Assembly (NCBI RefSeq): GCF_004103825.1
Contig: NZ_RYFI01000006.1
Location: 134,743 to 198,742, forward strand
DNA: 64,000 bases
Direction of reading: 5' to 3'
Origin: Hansschlegelia zhihuaiae
GTDB lineage: Bacteria; Pseudomonadota; Alphaproteobacteria; Rhizobiales; Methylopilaceae
Below are positions 39,045 to 49,543 of this stretch, in pieces. A program made the position numbers and the translations under genes. Numbering within the stretch: the first letter of the stretch is position 1; each line of letters opens with the position of its first letter. A model generated the notes under the pieces. It had not been told where the DNA came from. It worked only from the letters and a program-made list of their open reading frames with translations, and ran no database searches.

Positions 39045-40070
39045 ATGAGCACCAAGAGCACGCCGGACCAACGACCCGACGATGTCCTCGTCATCACCAA
39101 TGGCGACAGCGCGGTGGCGCGGCTCGAGGAGGCGGGCGTCGCGGGGCTGATCACGCCGTGGCGGGACGTGCTGCATGACGGGCCGGTGCCGGCTATGGCC
39201 GAGCTCGAAAGCCTGTCGGCGATCCGCGCCACCTTCATCGCCGCCGATCTCGGCCTTGGGGCCGAGGAGGTCGCGACCGAGTTCCGCAGCCGCGACGCCA
39301 CGATCCGCCGGCACGCGAGCTTTCCGCGGGTCGAGATCTGGCTCGAGCACGATCTCTACGACCAGCTGCAACTTCTTCAGATCCTCGATTTCTTCAGGAG
39401 CGAGCAGCGGCTCGAAGGCCTCTATCTCGTGCAGGCCGACGACTATCTCGGTCATCAGCCGCCCGACGCCATGCGCCGCCTTGCGGACAGCGCCGCGCCG
39501 GTCACCGACGAGCAGCAGCGCCTGGCGAGCGACGTCTGGGCCGCGTTCACCAGCGCCACGCCGCACGCGCTCGCGAGGTTCGCGGCGGCCGACACCAGCG
39601 CGCTGCCGCATCTGGCGCCCGCGCTGAAACGCCTGCTGGCCGAGTTGCCGGACCCGGTGCGGGGCCTGACGCTGACGGAGGAACGTGCGCTCGCCCATCT
39701 CGCCCGCGAGGAGATCACCACGGGCGAGCTGTTCCGCCGCGTGACGGAGGAGGACCAGGCCCAGTTTCTCGGCGACGCCAGCTTCTTCCGGCGGCTCGAC
39801 GGCCTCGCCTTCGCGGAGCGGCCGTTGATCGACGGGCTGCCGGCGCCCTCGAAGGAGTGCTGCGGCCTCGGCCGCGCGCCGGACCGGGGCTATGCGGAGT
39901 TCGCCCGCGCCCGCCTGCGCCTGACCAAGACCGGCCGCGACGTGCTTTCCGGGCGCCTCGACCACCGCGTCGTCAACCGCGCGGACCACTGGGTCGGCGG
40001 CGTCCACGTCTCGCCCGCGGCCCTGATCCGCTACGATCGGGCGGGCGGGCAGCTGGTCGCGCCGATGTGA
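39045..40070 (+). CDS. DUF1835-domain protein
   Basis: The 341-residue protein matches the DUF1835 pattern: VLVITNGDSAVARLEEAG at the N-terminus, then the hallmark WRDVLHDGPVPA, followed by RVEIWLEHDLYDQLQLLQIL. The C-terminal half (from about 205) is helical with winged-helix-like stretches such as LTLTEERALAHLAREEITTGELFRRV and LRLTKTGRDVLSGR. Members of this family are uncharacterised in bacteria. It stands alone between queF and kdsA on the plus strand. The family assignment is reasonable, the function unknown. Confidence 0.8.
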   Translation: MSTKSTPDQRPDDVLVITNGDSAVARLEEAGVAGLITPWRDVLHDGPVPAMAELESLSAIRATFIAADLGLGAEEVATEFRSRDATIRRHASFPRVEIWLEHDLYDQLQLLQILDFFRSEQRLEGLYLVQADDYLGHQPPDAMRRLADSAAPVTDEQQRLASDVWAAFTSATPHALARFAAADTSALPHLAPALKRLLAELPDPVRGLTLTEERALAHLAREEITTGELFRRVTEEDQAQFLGDASFFRRLDGLAFAERPLIDGLPAPSKECCGLGRAPDRGYAEFARARLRLTKTGRDVLSGRLDHRVVNRADHWVGGVHVSPAALIRYDRAGGQLVAPM

Positions 40071-40078
40071 CGAGCGCC

Positions 40079-40124
40079 GCAGAGGAGAACGGGTCCCGGC
40101 ACAAGGCTGGGACGCGACGCTTCA
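40079..40124. repeat. Partial copy of the GGGTCCCGG repeat next to kdsA
   Basis: The order GAGGAGAAYGGGTCCCGGC, an AAGGCYGGGAC arm and a GCTTCA end is shared with the right half of the element at 62153-62268. This copy is a single half and is degraded. It fills the gap between the DUF1835 gene and kdsA and touches the kdsA stop codon. Confidence 0.65.
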
Positions 40125-40970
40125 GCCGGCCTTCGCCAGCCTGTCGAACGCCATCAGGCGCTCAAGCAGCGCCGGCATGTCCTTCAGCGCCACCATGTTC
40201 GGCCCGTCGGAGGGCGCGTGGTCGGGGTCCGGATGGGCCTCGATGAACACGCCCGCGACGCCGACCGCGACCGCGGCGCGCGCCAGCACGGCGACGAACT
40301 CGCGCTGGCCGCCCGACGACGTCCCCTGCCCGCCCGGCTGCTGGACCGAATGGGTGGCGTCGAAAATCACCGGCGCGCCGGTCTTCGCCATCTCGGGCAG
40401 CGCGCGCATGTCGGAGACGAGCGTGTTGTAGCCGAACGAGGCGCCGCGCTCGGTCAGCAGCACGTTGGGGTTTCCGGCGCTGGTGAGCTTCGCCACCACG
40501 TTCTTCATGTCCCAGGGCGCGAGGAACTGGCCCTTCTTGACGTTGACCGCACGGCCTGTAGCGGCGGCCGCGAGCAGCAGATCCGTCTGACGGCACAGGA
40601 AGGCCGGGATCTGCAGCACGTCCACGGCTTCGGCGACCGGCGCGCACTGGGCTGCGTCATGGACGTCGGTCAGCGTCGGAAGCCCGAGGCTATCGCGGAT
40701 CTCGGCGAAGACCGGCAGCGCCGCCTTCAGCCCCATGCCTCGCTGCGCGTTCGCGCTGGTGCGGTTCGCCTTGTCGAACGAGGTCTTGAACACGAGGCCG
40801 ATCCCGAGGCCCGAGCAGAGCTCCTTGAGCGCCGACGCGACCTCGAGCGCGTGGTCGCGGCTCTCCATCTGGCAGGGGCCTGCGATCAGCGCGAGCGGCA
40901 GATCGTTGCCGAAACGGACGGAGCCGATCTCGACGACCGGGTTCGGGCGGTTCTGCAAGGGTGCGTTCAT
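40122..40970 (-). CDS. kdsA: 3-deoxy-8-phosphooctulonate (KDO8P) synthase
   Basis: Condenses arabinose 5-phosphate with phosphoenolpyruvate to make KDO 8-phosphate for lipopolysaccharide. The 282-residue barrel has [86 protein letters not shown] and [17 protein letters not shown]. Cys33 in AGPCQMES stands where the E. coli metal-free enzyme has Asn, and the other ligands (His of ATHSVQ, Glu of IEAHPD, Asp of PSDGPN) are kept. This is the metal-dependent class of the enzyme. It lies downstream of the VOC gene and pyrG. Confidence 0.96.
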   Translation of the reverse strand: MNAPLQNRPNPVVEIGSVRFGNDLPLALIAGPCQMESRDHALEVASALKELCSGLGIGLVFKTSFDKANRTSANAQRGMGLKAALPVFAEIRDSLGLPTLTDVHDAAQCAPVAEAVDVLQIPAFLCRQTDLLLAAAATGRAVNVKKGQFLAPWDMKNVVAKLTSAGNPNVLLTERGASFGYNTLVSDMRALPEMAKTGAPVIFDATHSVQQPGGQGTSSGGQREFVAVLARAAVAVGVAGVFIEAHPDPDHAPSDGPNMVALKDMPALLERLMAFDRLAKAG

Positions 40971-41010
40971 CGCGACGGGCTCTGTCGGGTTCGCTTCTTG
41001 CGCCTGCCTA

Positions 41011-41832
41011 TCAGCCCGGGGCGGCGGCTTCCAGCAGAAGCGTCAGGCCGAAGAGGTCTTGGGCCGAAACGACGCGGCTCTCGGGAGCCGCGATCCGGAT
41101 CGCCGAAAGCCTGAGCCCCCCGCCCCCCGGCGCCGAGACGCCCGCGCGCCGCGCGAAAGCGTCGGGCGTCAGCACGTCGATCGCGCCGCCCGCGAGCGGG
41201 ATCGAGAGTCCGAGGGAGGTCGCGCGGAAGTCGCGGACGCCCGTGAAGGTCGAGAGGAAGGCCGCGTGGTCGGACGGGTTCTCGGCAGTCAGCACGGGGC
41301 CGAGCACGCCGGTCGCGCCGTTCGGATGGCGCTCCGCGGCCGCGCTCCAGAAGTTCTCCGGATGCTTGTGCTCGCAGGCGAAGAACGCCGTGTCGGGCGA
41401 GGCCGCGTCCTCGGCGAAGGCGAGTTCGAAGGCGACATGGACCTCCGATCCGTCCGGCCGGCGGCCGTGGCGTTCGAAGAAGAAGGGATCGAACTCGCCG
41501 ATGCCTGCGCGGGCGTAGGCCGTGGCGTCCGCCTTGGCGTCGCGGCTCGCCAGCACGAGCGCGGAGCCGCCCTCGCCCGCCCGCGCGAGGCGGTCGCGAT
41601 GGAAGGCGGCGAAGGAGAAGCTCTTCGGTCCATGCTCCGGGATCGGCGCGTGGTCGCCGACGGCGAGGAGCTCGATGAAGACTCCGGGGAACTGGACGAT
41701 GCGGTTCCTGGTGCCGAAGGGGTGGCGGTTCTCGTCGCCGACCTGGAAACCGAGATGCTCGTAAGCCGCGCCCGCGGCGTCGAGGTCGCGGACGAGGTGG
41801 ATCAGGTGGTCGATGCGGCGGGGCGTGGTCAT
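41011..41832 (-). CDS. VOC/glyoxalase-like domain protein
   Basis: A 273-residue protein whose N-terminus, [53 protein letters not shown], is a clear glyoxalase-like (VOC) half with the metal-site His and Glu. The second half ([34 protein letters not shown]) looks like a second, diverged VOC module. Proteins of this form are annotated only as glyoxalase-like; substrate unknown. It sits between pyrG and kdsA on the same strand, 40 bases ahead of kdsA, and is an insertion into that otherwise conserved pair. Confidence 0.82.
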   Translation of the reverse strand: MTTPRRIDHLIHLVRDLDAAGAAYEHLGFQVGDENRHPFGTRNRIVQFPGVFIELLAVGDHAPIPEHGPKSFSFAAFHRDRLARAGEGGSALVLASRDAKADATAYARAGIGEFDPFFFERHGRRPDGSEVHVAFELAFAEDAASPDTAFFACEHKHPENFWSAAAERHPNGATGVLGPVLTAENPSDHAAFLSTFTGVRDFRATSLGLSIPLAGGAIDVLTPDAFARRAGVSAPGGGGLRLSAIRIAAPESRVVSAQDLFGLTLLLEAAAPG

Positions 41833-41843
41833 GTCAGTAGGGG

Positions 41844-41968
41844 GCGAACTGCGTGCTTCGAGACGCCCGCTGACGCGGGCTCCTCAGCATGAGGACCGTT
41901 GGGGCTGCGCAAACTGTCCTCATGCTGAGGAGCGGCCGCACGGCCGCGTCTCGAAGCACGCAGTTCGT
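41844..41968. repeat. Large nested inverted repeat upstream of the VOC gene
   Basis: Outer arms (about 22 bases, 41845-41866 and 41946-41967) contain CTGCGTGCTTCGAGACGC and its complement. Second arms CTCCTCAGCATGAGGAC (41880-41896) and its perfect complement (41917-41933) lie inside. Short hairpins GCCCGCTGACGCGGGC and GCGGCCGCACGGCCGC sit between the two sets. It occupies the gap between pyrG and the VOC gene. Confidence 0.9.
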
Positions 41969-41981
41969 CACCGCATCGTCC

Positions 41982-43915
<1,934 letters not shown>

Positions 43916-45322
43916 ATGAGCTTCATCGCGACCACGAGATCGATCCTGCGCGGCGGCGTGCGGCGGGCCACGGCCTTGCTCGCCGCCGCCGCGATCGCCG
44001 TGGCGGGCGCGACGCCTCCGGCCGGCGCGCAGTCGACCCGCGGACTCCCGGTCATCCGCGACGCCGAGATCGAGGGGCTGCTGCGCGATTACATGACGCC
44101 GATCTTCCGCGCCGCGGGGATCAACGAGGGCGTCGTCGAGATCACGCTGATCAATTCGCGCGAGTTCAACGCCTTCGTGGCCGACGGGCGGCGCATCTTC
44201 GTCAATATCGGCACGCTGATGGACGCCAAGACGCCGAACGAGGTGATCGGCGTGCTGGCGCACGAGACCGGGCACATCGTCGGCGGCCATCTCGCGCGCC
44301 TGCGCCTGCGGCTCGAACAGGCCCAGACCATGTCGATCGTCGCCATGCTGCTCGGCATCGGCGGCGCGGCCGCCGCGATCTCGAGCGGCGGCCAGCACGA
44401 CGGCGGCGCGGTGATGGGCGCGGCCATGGCCCCGCAGGAGGCGATCCGGCGCTCGCTGCTCTCCTATCAGCGCGGCGAGGAGGAGGCGGCCGACCGTGCG
44501 GCGGTCGGCTATCTCAGCAAGTCCGGCCAGTCGGCCAAGGGCATGCTGACCACCTTCAAGCGCTTCGAGGACCAGATCGCGTTCTCCAAGCGCTTCATCG
44601 ACCCTTACGCCCAGAGCCACCCGATGCCGGCCGACCGCATCGCCAATCTCGAGGCGATCGCGAAGAAGAGCCCGTTCTTCGACAAGCTCGACCCGCCGGC
44701 GCTGCAGGCGCGCCACGACCTGATGCGCGCCAAGCTGTTCGGCTTCGTGGACACGGCCCAGGGCGTCGGCCGGCGCTATCCGCCCGGCGACAACAGCCTG
44801 CCGGCCCGCTACGCCCGGGCGATCGCCTCCTATCGCTCCTCCTCGCTCGACGGCGCGATCGCGCAGATCGACGGGCTGATCAGGGAGCAGCCCAACAATC
44901 CGTGGTTCAACGAGCTCAAGGGCCAGGCCTATCTCGAGAACGGTAAGCCGCAGCAGGCGATCCCGCCGCTGAAGCGCGCGCTGGCGCTCGCGCCCAACGC
45001 GCAGCTGGTCCGCACCATGCTCGGCCAGGCGCTCAACGCGGGCGGCGGCAAGACGGGCGGCGACGCCGTCGCGGAGCTCACCCGCGCGACGGCGCGCGAC
45101 CCGAAGAACGCCGACGGCTTCCGCGAGCTCGCCATCGCGCTCGCCAAGAAGGGACGCATCCCCGAGGCCGACCTCGCCACCGCGCAGGCGGCCTTCGCGT
45201 CCGGCGACTACGGCACCGCGCGGCAGATCGCGAACCGCGCCAAGGCGGGCCTGAAGCCCGGCACGCCGAACTGGCTGAAGGCCGACGACATCGCGACCTA
45301 CACGCCGCCGAAACGGGACTGA
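43916..45322 (+). CDS. M48-family metalloprotease with TPR repeats (BepA-like)
   Basis: An exported protein of 468 residues (signal peptide to about residue 39, GATPPAGAQ). The zinc site is HETGH at 116-120 and the third ligand is in RGEEEAADRAAVGYLSK. The C-terminal half, from about residue 300, is TPR-like (ARYARAIASYRSSSLDGAIAQIDGLIREQPNNPWFNELKGQAYLENGKPQQAIPPLKRALALAPN). This is the layout of BepA/YfgC, which degrades stalled outer-membrane proteins and helps LptD assembly. A DsbA-like gene follows on the same strand after 92 bases, which fits a shared role in envelope protein quality control. Confidence 0.9.
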   Translation: MSFIATTRSILRGGVRRATALLAAAAIAVAGATPPAGAQSTRGLPVIRDAEIEGLLRDYMTPIFRAAGINEGVVEITLINSREFNAFVADGRRIFVNIGTLMDAKTPNEVIGVLAHETGHIVGGHLARLRLRLEQAQTMSIVAMLLGIGGAAAAISSGGQHDGGAVMGAAMAPQEAIRRSLLSYQRGEEEAADRAAVGYLSKSGQSAKGMLTTFKRFEDQIAFSKRFIDPYAQSHPMPADRIANLEAIAKKSPFFDKLDPPALQARHDLMRAKLFGFVDTAQGVGRRYPPGDNSLPARYARAIASYRSSSLDGAIAQIDGLIREQPNNPWFNELKGQAYLENGKPQQAIPPLKRALALAPNAQLVRTMLGQALNAGGGKTGGDAVAELTRATARDPKNADGFRELAIALAKKGRIPEADLATAQAAFASGDYGTARQIANRAKAGLKPGTPNWLKADDIATYTPPKRD

Positions 45323-45414
45323 GTTCCTCGCCGCGATTTCGACACCGATCGCCACGACAAGAGACGCCGGGATTCGCAGGCGGCTCGCCGCGGCCCGAAG
45401 GGAGACGACCCGGA

Positions 45415-46170
45415 ATGACCCTCTTGCCCCGCATCGCGCTCGCCGGCGCCCTCTTCGCCGCCGCGTCCGCGCCGGCCCTCGCTTTCGACGAGGCCCAGAA
45501 GAATGAGATCCGAGGCGTCGTCCGGGAATATCTCATCCAAAACCCCGACGTGCTCTACGAGGCGCAGCAGGAGTGGAACCGCCGCCAGCAGGCCAAGCTC
45601 GCCGAGAAGCGCGACGCGACGCTCAAGAACTATGTGGCGAAGCTCGACCAGTCGAAGCTTCACGCCGTGCTCGGCAACCCGAAGGGCGACGTCACGCTAC
45701 TCGAGTTCTTCGACTACAATTGCGGCTTCTGCCGCCGCGCCATCAAGGACATCGACAAGCTCGTCGACAGCGATCCGAAGCTCCGGGTCGTGGTGATGGA
45801 GCTGCCGGTGATCCGCGAGGAGTCGGTGGGCGCCGCGCAGGTTTCGATCGCGGTGAACCGCATCGCGCCGGAGAAATTCCGCGCGTTCCATGACAAGCTG
45901 CTCGGCCAGCAGGCGCTCGCCACCCGCGACAAGGCGATGGCGGTGGCGAAGGAGCTCGGCGTCGACCCGGCGAAGCTCACCGCGGCCATGACCGCCCCGG
46001 AGGTCGAGGCGACGCTGATGGAGTCGAAGGAGCTCGCCGACGATCTCGGCGTCGAGGCGACTCCGACCTATGTGATCGGCGACGCCGTCGTGCCGAACAC
46101 GACGCGCGTCGTCGACGACCTCACCGGCCGCATCGCGGCGCTGCGCAAATGCGGCAAGGCGATGTGCTGA
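45415..46170 (+). CDS. DsbA-family periplasmic thiol:disulfide oxidoreductase
   Basis: A 251-residue exported protein (signal peptide MTLLPRIALAGALFAAASAPALA). A helical N-terminal segment of about 60 residues resembles the ScsC/Com1 oligomerisation region (YLIQNPDVLYEAQQEWNRRQQAKLAEKRDATL). The thioredoxin-fold DsbA domain has active site CGFC at Cys103/Cys106 and the cis-proline loop VEATPTYVIGDAVV. Two further cysteines close the chain (RKCGKAMC, Cys246 and Cys251) and might form an accessory disulfide. It probably introduces or isomerises disulfides in envelope proteins. Upstream is the BepA-like protease gene. Confidence 0.9.
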   Translation: MTLLPRIALAGALFAAASAPALAFDEAQKNEIRGVVREYLIQNPDVLYEAQQEWNRRQQAKLAEKRDATLKNYVAKLDQSKLHAVLGNPKGDVTLLEFFDYNCGFCRRAIKDIDKLVDSDPKLRVVVMELPVIREESVGAAQVSIAVNRIAPEKFRAFHDKLLGQQALATRDKAMAVAKELGVDPAKLTAAMTAPEVEATLMESKELADDLGVEATPTYVIGDAVVPNTTRVVDDLTGRIAALRKCGKAMC

Positions 46171-46314
46171 AGCACGCCGCGTCGGATGTTCGTGGATCGC
46201 TCCGGAGACAGGCGGTCCGGAATCGCTTGGGGTTTCGGCCCGGCTTTCCTATAAGGGCCGCCCGTCGGCCGGCGTTTGTACGGCCTCATCCCGTTTCCCC
46301 GAGCGAGCCGCTCC

Positions 46315-46782
46315 TTGAATCCCGTCGTCTTCATCCTCAACGGTCCGAACCTCAATCTCCTCGGCGTGCGCGAGCCCTCCGTCTACGGCTCCGCGACGCT
46401 GTCCGACGTCGAGGCTCGGACCCGCACGGTCGGAGAGAGCCTCGGGCTCGCGGTCGATTTCCGCCAGACCAATCATGAGGGCGTGCTGGTCGACTGGATC
46501 CAGGAGGCGCGCACCGCGGCGAAGGGGATCATCCTGAACGCCGGCGGCCTGTCGCACACCTCCGTCTCGATCCAGGACGCGATCCGCTCGGCGGGCGTCA
46601 GGACCATCGAGGTTCATGTCTCGAACATCCACGCCCGCGAGAGCTTCCGCCACCATTCCTATGTCTCGGCGGTCGCCGACGGCGTCATCGTGGGCCTCGG
46701 CGTCGAGGGCTACGAGTTCGCCTTGCACGCGCTTGCGCGCCGCATCGGCCGCGAGGCCCCATCCGACACGATCGCGATCTGA
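46315..46782 (+). CDS. aroQ: Type II 3-dehydroquinate dehydratase
   Basis: Third step of the shikimate pathway. The 155-residue product has [17 protein letters not shown] with the catalytic Tyr/Arg/Asn set, [18 protein letters not shown] and [20 protein letters not shown] with the catalytic His. I placed the start at a TTG ([10 protein letters not shown]), which gives the normal family length; a second TTG at 46276 would add 13 residues. accB follows after 37 bases, the same aroQ-accB-accC order found in many alphaproteobacteria. Confidence 0.94.
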   Translation: MNPVVFILNGPNLNLLGVREPSVYGSATLSDVEARTRTVGESLGLAVDFRQTNHEGVLVDWIQEARTAAKGIILNAGGLSHTSVSIQDAIRSAGVRTIEVHVSNIHARESFRHHSYVSAVADGVIVGLGVEGYEFALHALARRIGREAPSDTIAI

Positions 46783-46819
46783 ACGCGACGCCCTGCGCAC
46801 CGGAGAACGAGCCGATCCC

Positions 46820-47284
46820 ATGAGCAAGTCCCCCGTCCGCGTGAATGACGACCACGCGTTGGTCCGCGACCTCGCCGAACTTCTCGAGGAGAAGGGCCTG
46901 AGCGAGATCGAGATCGAGCGCGGCGACTTCCGGGTGCGCGTCGCGCGCCAGCTGGTGGCGGCCGCCGCTCCGTCGGTCCACGCGGCGCCGCCGCCGGCGG
47001 CCGTGGTGGTCGGCGCCACGCCGGCGGCGGGCGCCGATCCCGCCAGCCATCCGGGCGTCGTCACCTCGCCGATGGTCGGCACCGCCTATCTCGCGCCGGA
47101 GCCCGGCGCGCGCGCCTTCGTCGAGATCGGCGCCACGGTCCGGCAAGGCCAGACGGTGCTGATCGTCGAGGCCATGAAGACCATGAACGCGATCCCCGCC
47201 CCGCGCGCCGGCACGGTGCGCGAAATCCTCGTCGCGGACGGGCAACCCGTCGAGTTCGGCGAACCGCTCCTGATCGTCGACTGA
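46820..47284 (+). CDS. accB: Biotin carboxyl carrier protein of acetyl-CoA carboxylase
   Basis: Carries biotin between the carboxylase and carboxyltransferase parts of acetyl-CoA carboxylase, the first step of fatty acid synthesis. The 154-residue product has an N-terminal domain (VRDLAELLEEKGLSEIEIERGDFRVRVAR), an Ala/Pro-rich linker of about 35 residues, and the biotinyl domain with VTSPMVGTAYLAPEPGA and the modified lysine in VEAMKTMNAI. accC follows 8 bases downstream. Confidence 0.96.
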   Translation: MSKSPVRVNDDHALVRDLAELLEEKGLSEIEIERGDFRVRVARQLVAAAAPSVHAAPPPAAVVVGATPAAGADPASHPGVVTSPMVGTAYLAPEPGARAFVEIGATVRQGQTVLIVEAMKTMNAIPAPRAGTVREILVADGQPVEFGEPLLIVD

Positions 47285-47292
47285 CCCCTGAC

Positions 47293-48651
47293 ATGGCCGG
47301 CTTCGACAAGGTCCTGATCGCCAATCGCGGCGAGATCGCGCTCCGCATCCTTCGCGCCTGCAAGGAGCTCGGCATCGCGACCGTCGCGGTGCACTCCACC
47401 GCCGACGCCGACGCCATGCATGTCCGCCTCGCCGACGAGAGCGTGTGCATCGGCCCGCCGCCGGCGCGCGACAGCTATCTCAACATCCCGGCGCTGCTCG
47501 CGGCCTGCGAGATCACCGGCGCGGACGCGGTCCATCCGGGCTACGGCTTCCTCTCCGAGAACGCCCGCTTCGCCGAAATCCTCGAGGAGCACGACCTCGT
47601 CTTCATCGGGCCGAAGCCCGAGCACATCCGCGTCATGGGCGACAAGATCGCCGCGAAGCAGACCGCTAAGCGCCTCGGCATTCCGGTGGTTCCGGGCTCC
47701 GAGGGCGGGATCACGGACGACGTCGAGGCGATGCTGGTCGCCAGGGAGATCGGCTTCCCGGTCCTCGTGAAGGCCGCGGCCGGCGGCGGCGGGCGCGGCA
47801 TGAAGGTCGCGCGGACCGAGGACGATCTCGTCGAGGCGCTGCAGACCGCCCGGTCGGAAGCCAAGGCCGCGTTCGGCGACGACGCGGTCTATCTGGAGAA
47901 ATATCTCGGCCGCCCGCGCCACATCGAGGTGCAGGTGCTGGGCGACGGCGAAGGGGCGGCGATCCATCTCGGCGAGCGCGACTGCTCCCTTCAGCGCCGC
48001 CACCAGAAGGTCTGGGAGGAGGCGCCGTCGCCCGCGCTGAACGCCGAGGAGCGCGAGCAGATCGGCGAGACCGTCGCTGCCGCGATGCGCGAGCTGAAAT
48101 ATCGCGGCGTCGGCACGATCGAGTTCCTCTATGAGGACGGGCGGTTCTACTTCATCGAGATGAACACCCGCATCCAGGTCGAGCATCCGGTGACCGAGAT
48201 GGTCACGGGAATCGACCTCGTGAACGAGCAGATCCGCATCGCGGGCGGCGCGCGGCTCGCGATCGCGCAGGAAGACGTGATCTTCCGCGGCCACTCGATC
48301 GAATGCCGGGTCAACGCCGAGCACCCAGAGACCTTCCGACCGTCGCCCGGACGGATCGCCTATTACCATGTGCCCGGCGGCCTCGGCGTGCGCGTCGATT
48401 CGGCGGCCTATCAGGGCTATTCGATCCCGCCGAACTACGACAGCCTGATCGGCAAGCTCATCGTCCACGGCCGCAACCGCACCGAATGCCTGATGCGGCT
48501 CAGGCGCGCGCTCGACGAGTTCGTGGTCGACGGCGTCGAGACCACGCTGCCGCTGTTCCGCCGCCTGGTGCGCAACCCTGCGATCCAGGACGGCGACTAC
48601 GACATCCACTGGCTGGAGAAGATGCTGGCCGAAACGCCGGTCGAGGCTTGA
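47293..48651 (+). CDS. accC: Biotin carboxylase subunit of acetyl-CoA carboxylase
   Basis: ATP-dependent carboxylation of the AccB biotin. The 452-residue protein has the start FDKVLIANRGEIALRILRACKELGI, the family motif VHPGYGFLSENARFAEI, and the ATP-grasp glycine-rich loop VKAAAGGGGRGMKVAR. The metal-binding region FYFIEMNTRIQVEHPVTEMVTGIDLV and the C-terminal HSIECRVNAE complete the set. Its length is normal. It closes the aroQ-accB-accC unit and is followed by a repeat element. Confidence 0.97.
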   Translation: MAGFDKVLIANRGEIALRILRACKELGIATVAVHSTADADAMHVRLADESVCIGPPPARDSYLNIPALLAACEITGADAVHPGYGFLSENARFAEILEEHDLVFIGPKPEHIRVMGDKIAAKQTAKRLGIPVVPGSEGGITDDVEAMLVAREIGFPVLVKAAAGGGGRGMKVARTEDDLVEALQTARSEAKAAFGDDAVYLEKYLGRPRHIEVQVLGDGEGAAIHLGERDCSLQRRHQKVWEEAPSPALNAEEREQIGETVAAAMRELKYRGVGTIEFLYEDGRFYFIEMNTRIQVEHPVTEMVTGIDLVNEQIRIAGGARLAIAQEDVIFRGHSIECRVNAEHPETFRPSPGRIAYYHVPGGLGVRVDSAAYQGYSIPPNYDSLIGKLIVHGRNRTECLMRLRRALDEFVVDGVETTLPLFRRLVRNPAIQDGDYDIHWLEKMLAETPVEA

Positions 48652-48663
48652 GGAAAGATCGTC

Positions 48664-48743
48664 ATGGTCCAGCTTGACCGGACCATCCATGTCGAAGGCG
48701 GAGCTCAACGCCTCCGATGGGTCCTCCGGTCAAGCCGGAGGAC
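48664..48743. repeat. Inverted-repeat element between accC and aat
   Basis: Two hairpins, ATGGTCC(N9)GGACCAT at 48664-48686 and GTCCTCCGG(N5)CCGGAGGAC at 48721-48743, flank a 34-base spacer. The whole block is the reverse complement of the inner part of the repeat at 31085-31167, with the same hairpins and spacing. It lies between two genes of the same direction. Confidence 0.88.
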
Positions 48744-48806
48744 GACGTCGCGCCTGGGTCGTCTTCCGAGCTTCTCCTTGCCGCGCGCGCGCCGTAACGT
48801 GTTCCC

Positions 48807-49496
48807 ATGACGCGCATCAACGACGTGCTGGTCGAGATCACGCCGGAGGTCCTGCTCAAGGCCTACGCCTGCGGGATCTTTCCGATGGCCGAAAGCGCCA
48901 ACGATCCGGGCCTCTACTGGATCGAGCCGGAGCTGCGCGGCGTGCTGCCGCTCGACGGCTTCCGCATCTCCGACCGGCTCGCCCGCACGGTGCGCTCCGA
49001 CCGTTTCGAGGTGCGCATCGACACGGCGTTCGACGCGGTGATCGACGGCTGCGCGGCCCCTGCGCCGGGGCGGCCCAAGACCTGGATCAACACCCGCATC
49101 CGCCGGCTCTATCGCGAGCTCCACCAGATCGGCCGTTGCCACAGCGTCGAGGTCTGGCGCGACGACCGGCTTGTGGGCGGTCTCTACGGCGTCCGGCTCG
49201 GCGGCGCGTTCTTCGGCGAGAGCATGTTCCACCTGGAGCGGGACGCCTCGAAAGTCGCGCTGACCCACCTCGTCGCGCGCCTCAAGGCGGGCGGGTTCCT
49301 GCTGCTCGACACCCAGTTCGTGACAGACCATCTGAAGCGCTTCGGAGCCGTCGAGACCTCGCGGCGCGACTACCACCAGCTGCTCGAACGGGCGCTCGAG
49401 GCGCGGCCCGATTTCTTCCCTTGGCCGAAGGACAAGATCGTCTCCGGAAACGATGTCCTGCAGGCGCTCGGACGGGCTCCGGTAACCGTTCGGTAA
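48807..49496 (+). CDS. aat: Leucyl/phenylalanyl-tRNA-protein transferase
   Basis: N-degron enzyme adding Leu or Phe to proteins with N-terminal Lys or Arg. The 229-residue protein has the signature [44 protein letters not shown] and the acyltransferase core [41 protein letters not shown], ending with [18 protein letters not shown]. With bpt at 30257, both N-degron transferases of the cell lie within this window, about 18 kb apart. The ATG follows the accC-aat repeat. Confidence 0.96.
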   Translation: MTRINDVLVEITPEVLLKAYACGIFPMAESANDPGLYWIEPELRGVLPLDGFRISDRLARTVRSDRFEVRIDTAFDAVIDGCAAPAPGRPKTWINTRIRRLYRELHQIGRCHSVEVWRDDRLVGGLYGVRLGGAFFGESMFHLERDASKVALTHLVARLKAGGFLLLDTQFVTDHLKRFGAVETSRRDYHQLLERALEARPDFFPWPKDKIVSGNDVLQALGRAPVTVR

Positions 49497-49543
49497 GCAA
49501 GACGATGGTTACTGAAAGGTAGCAACCCTTCGAGGGTCTACCG

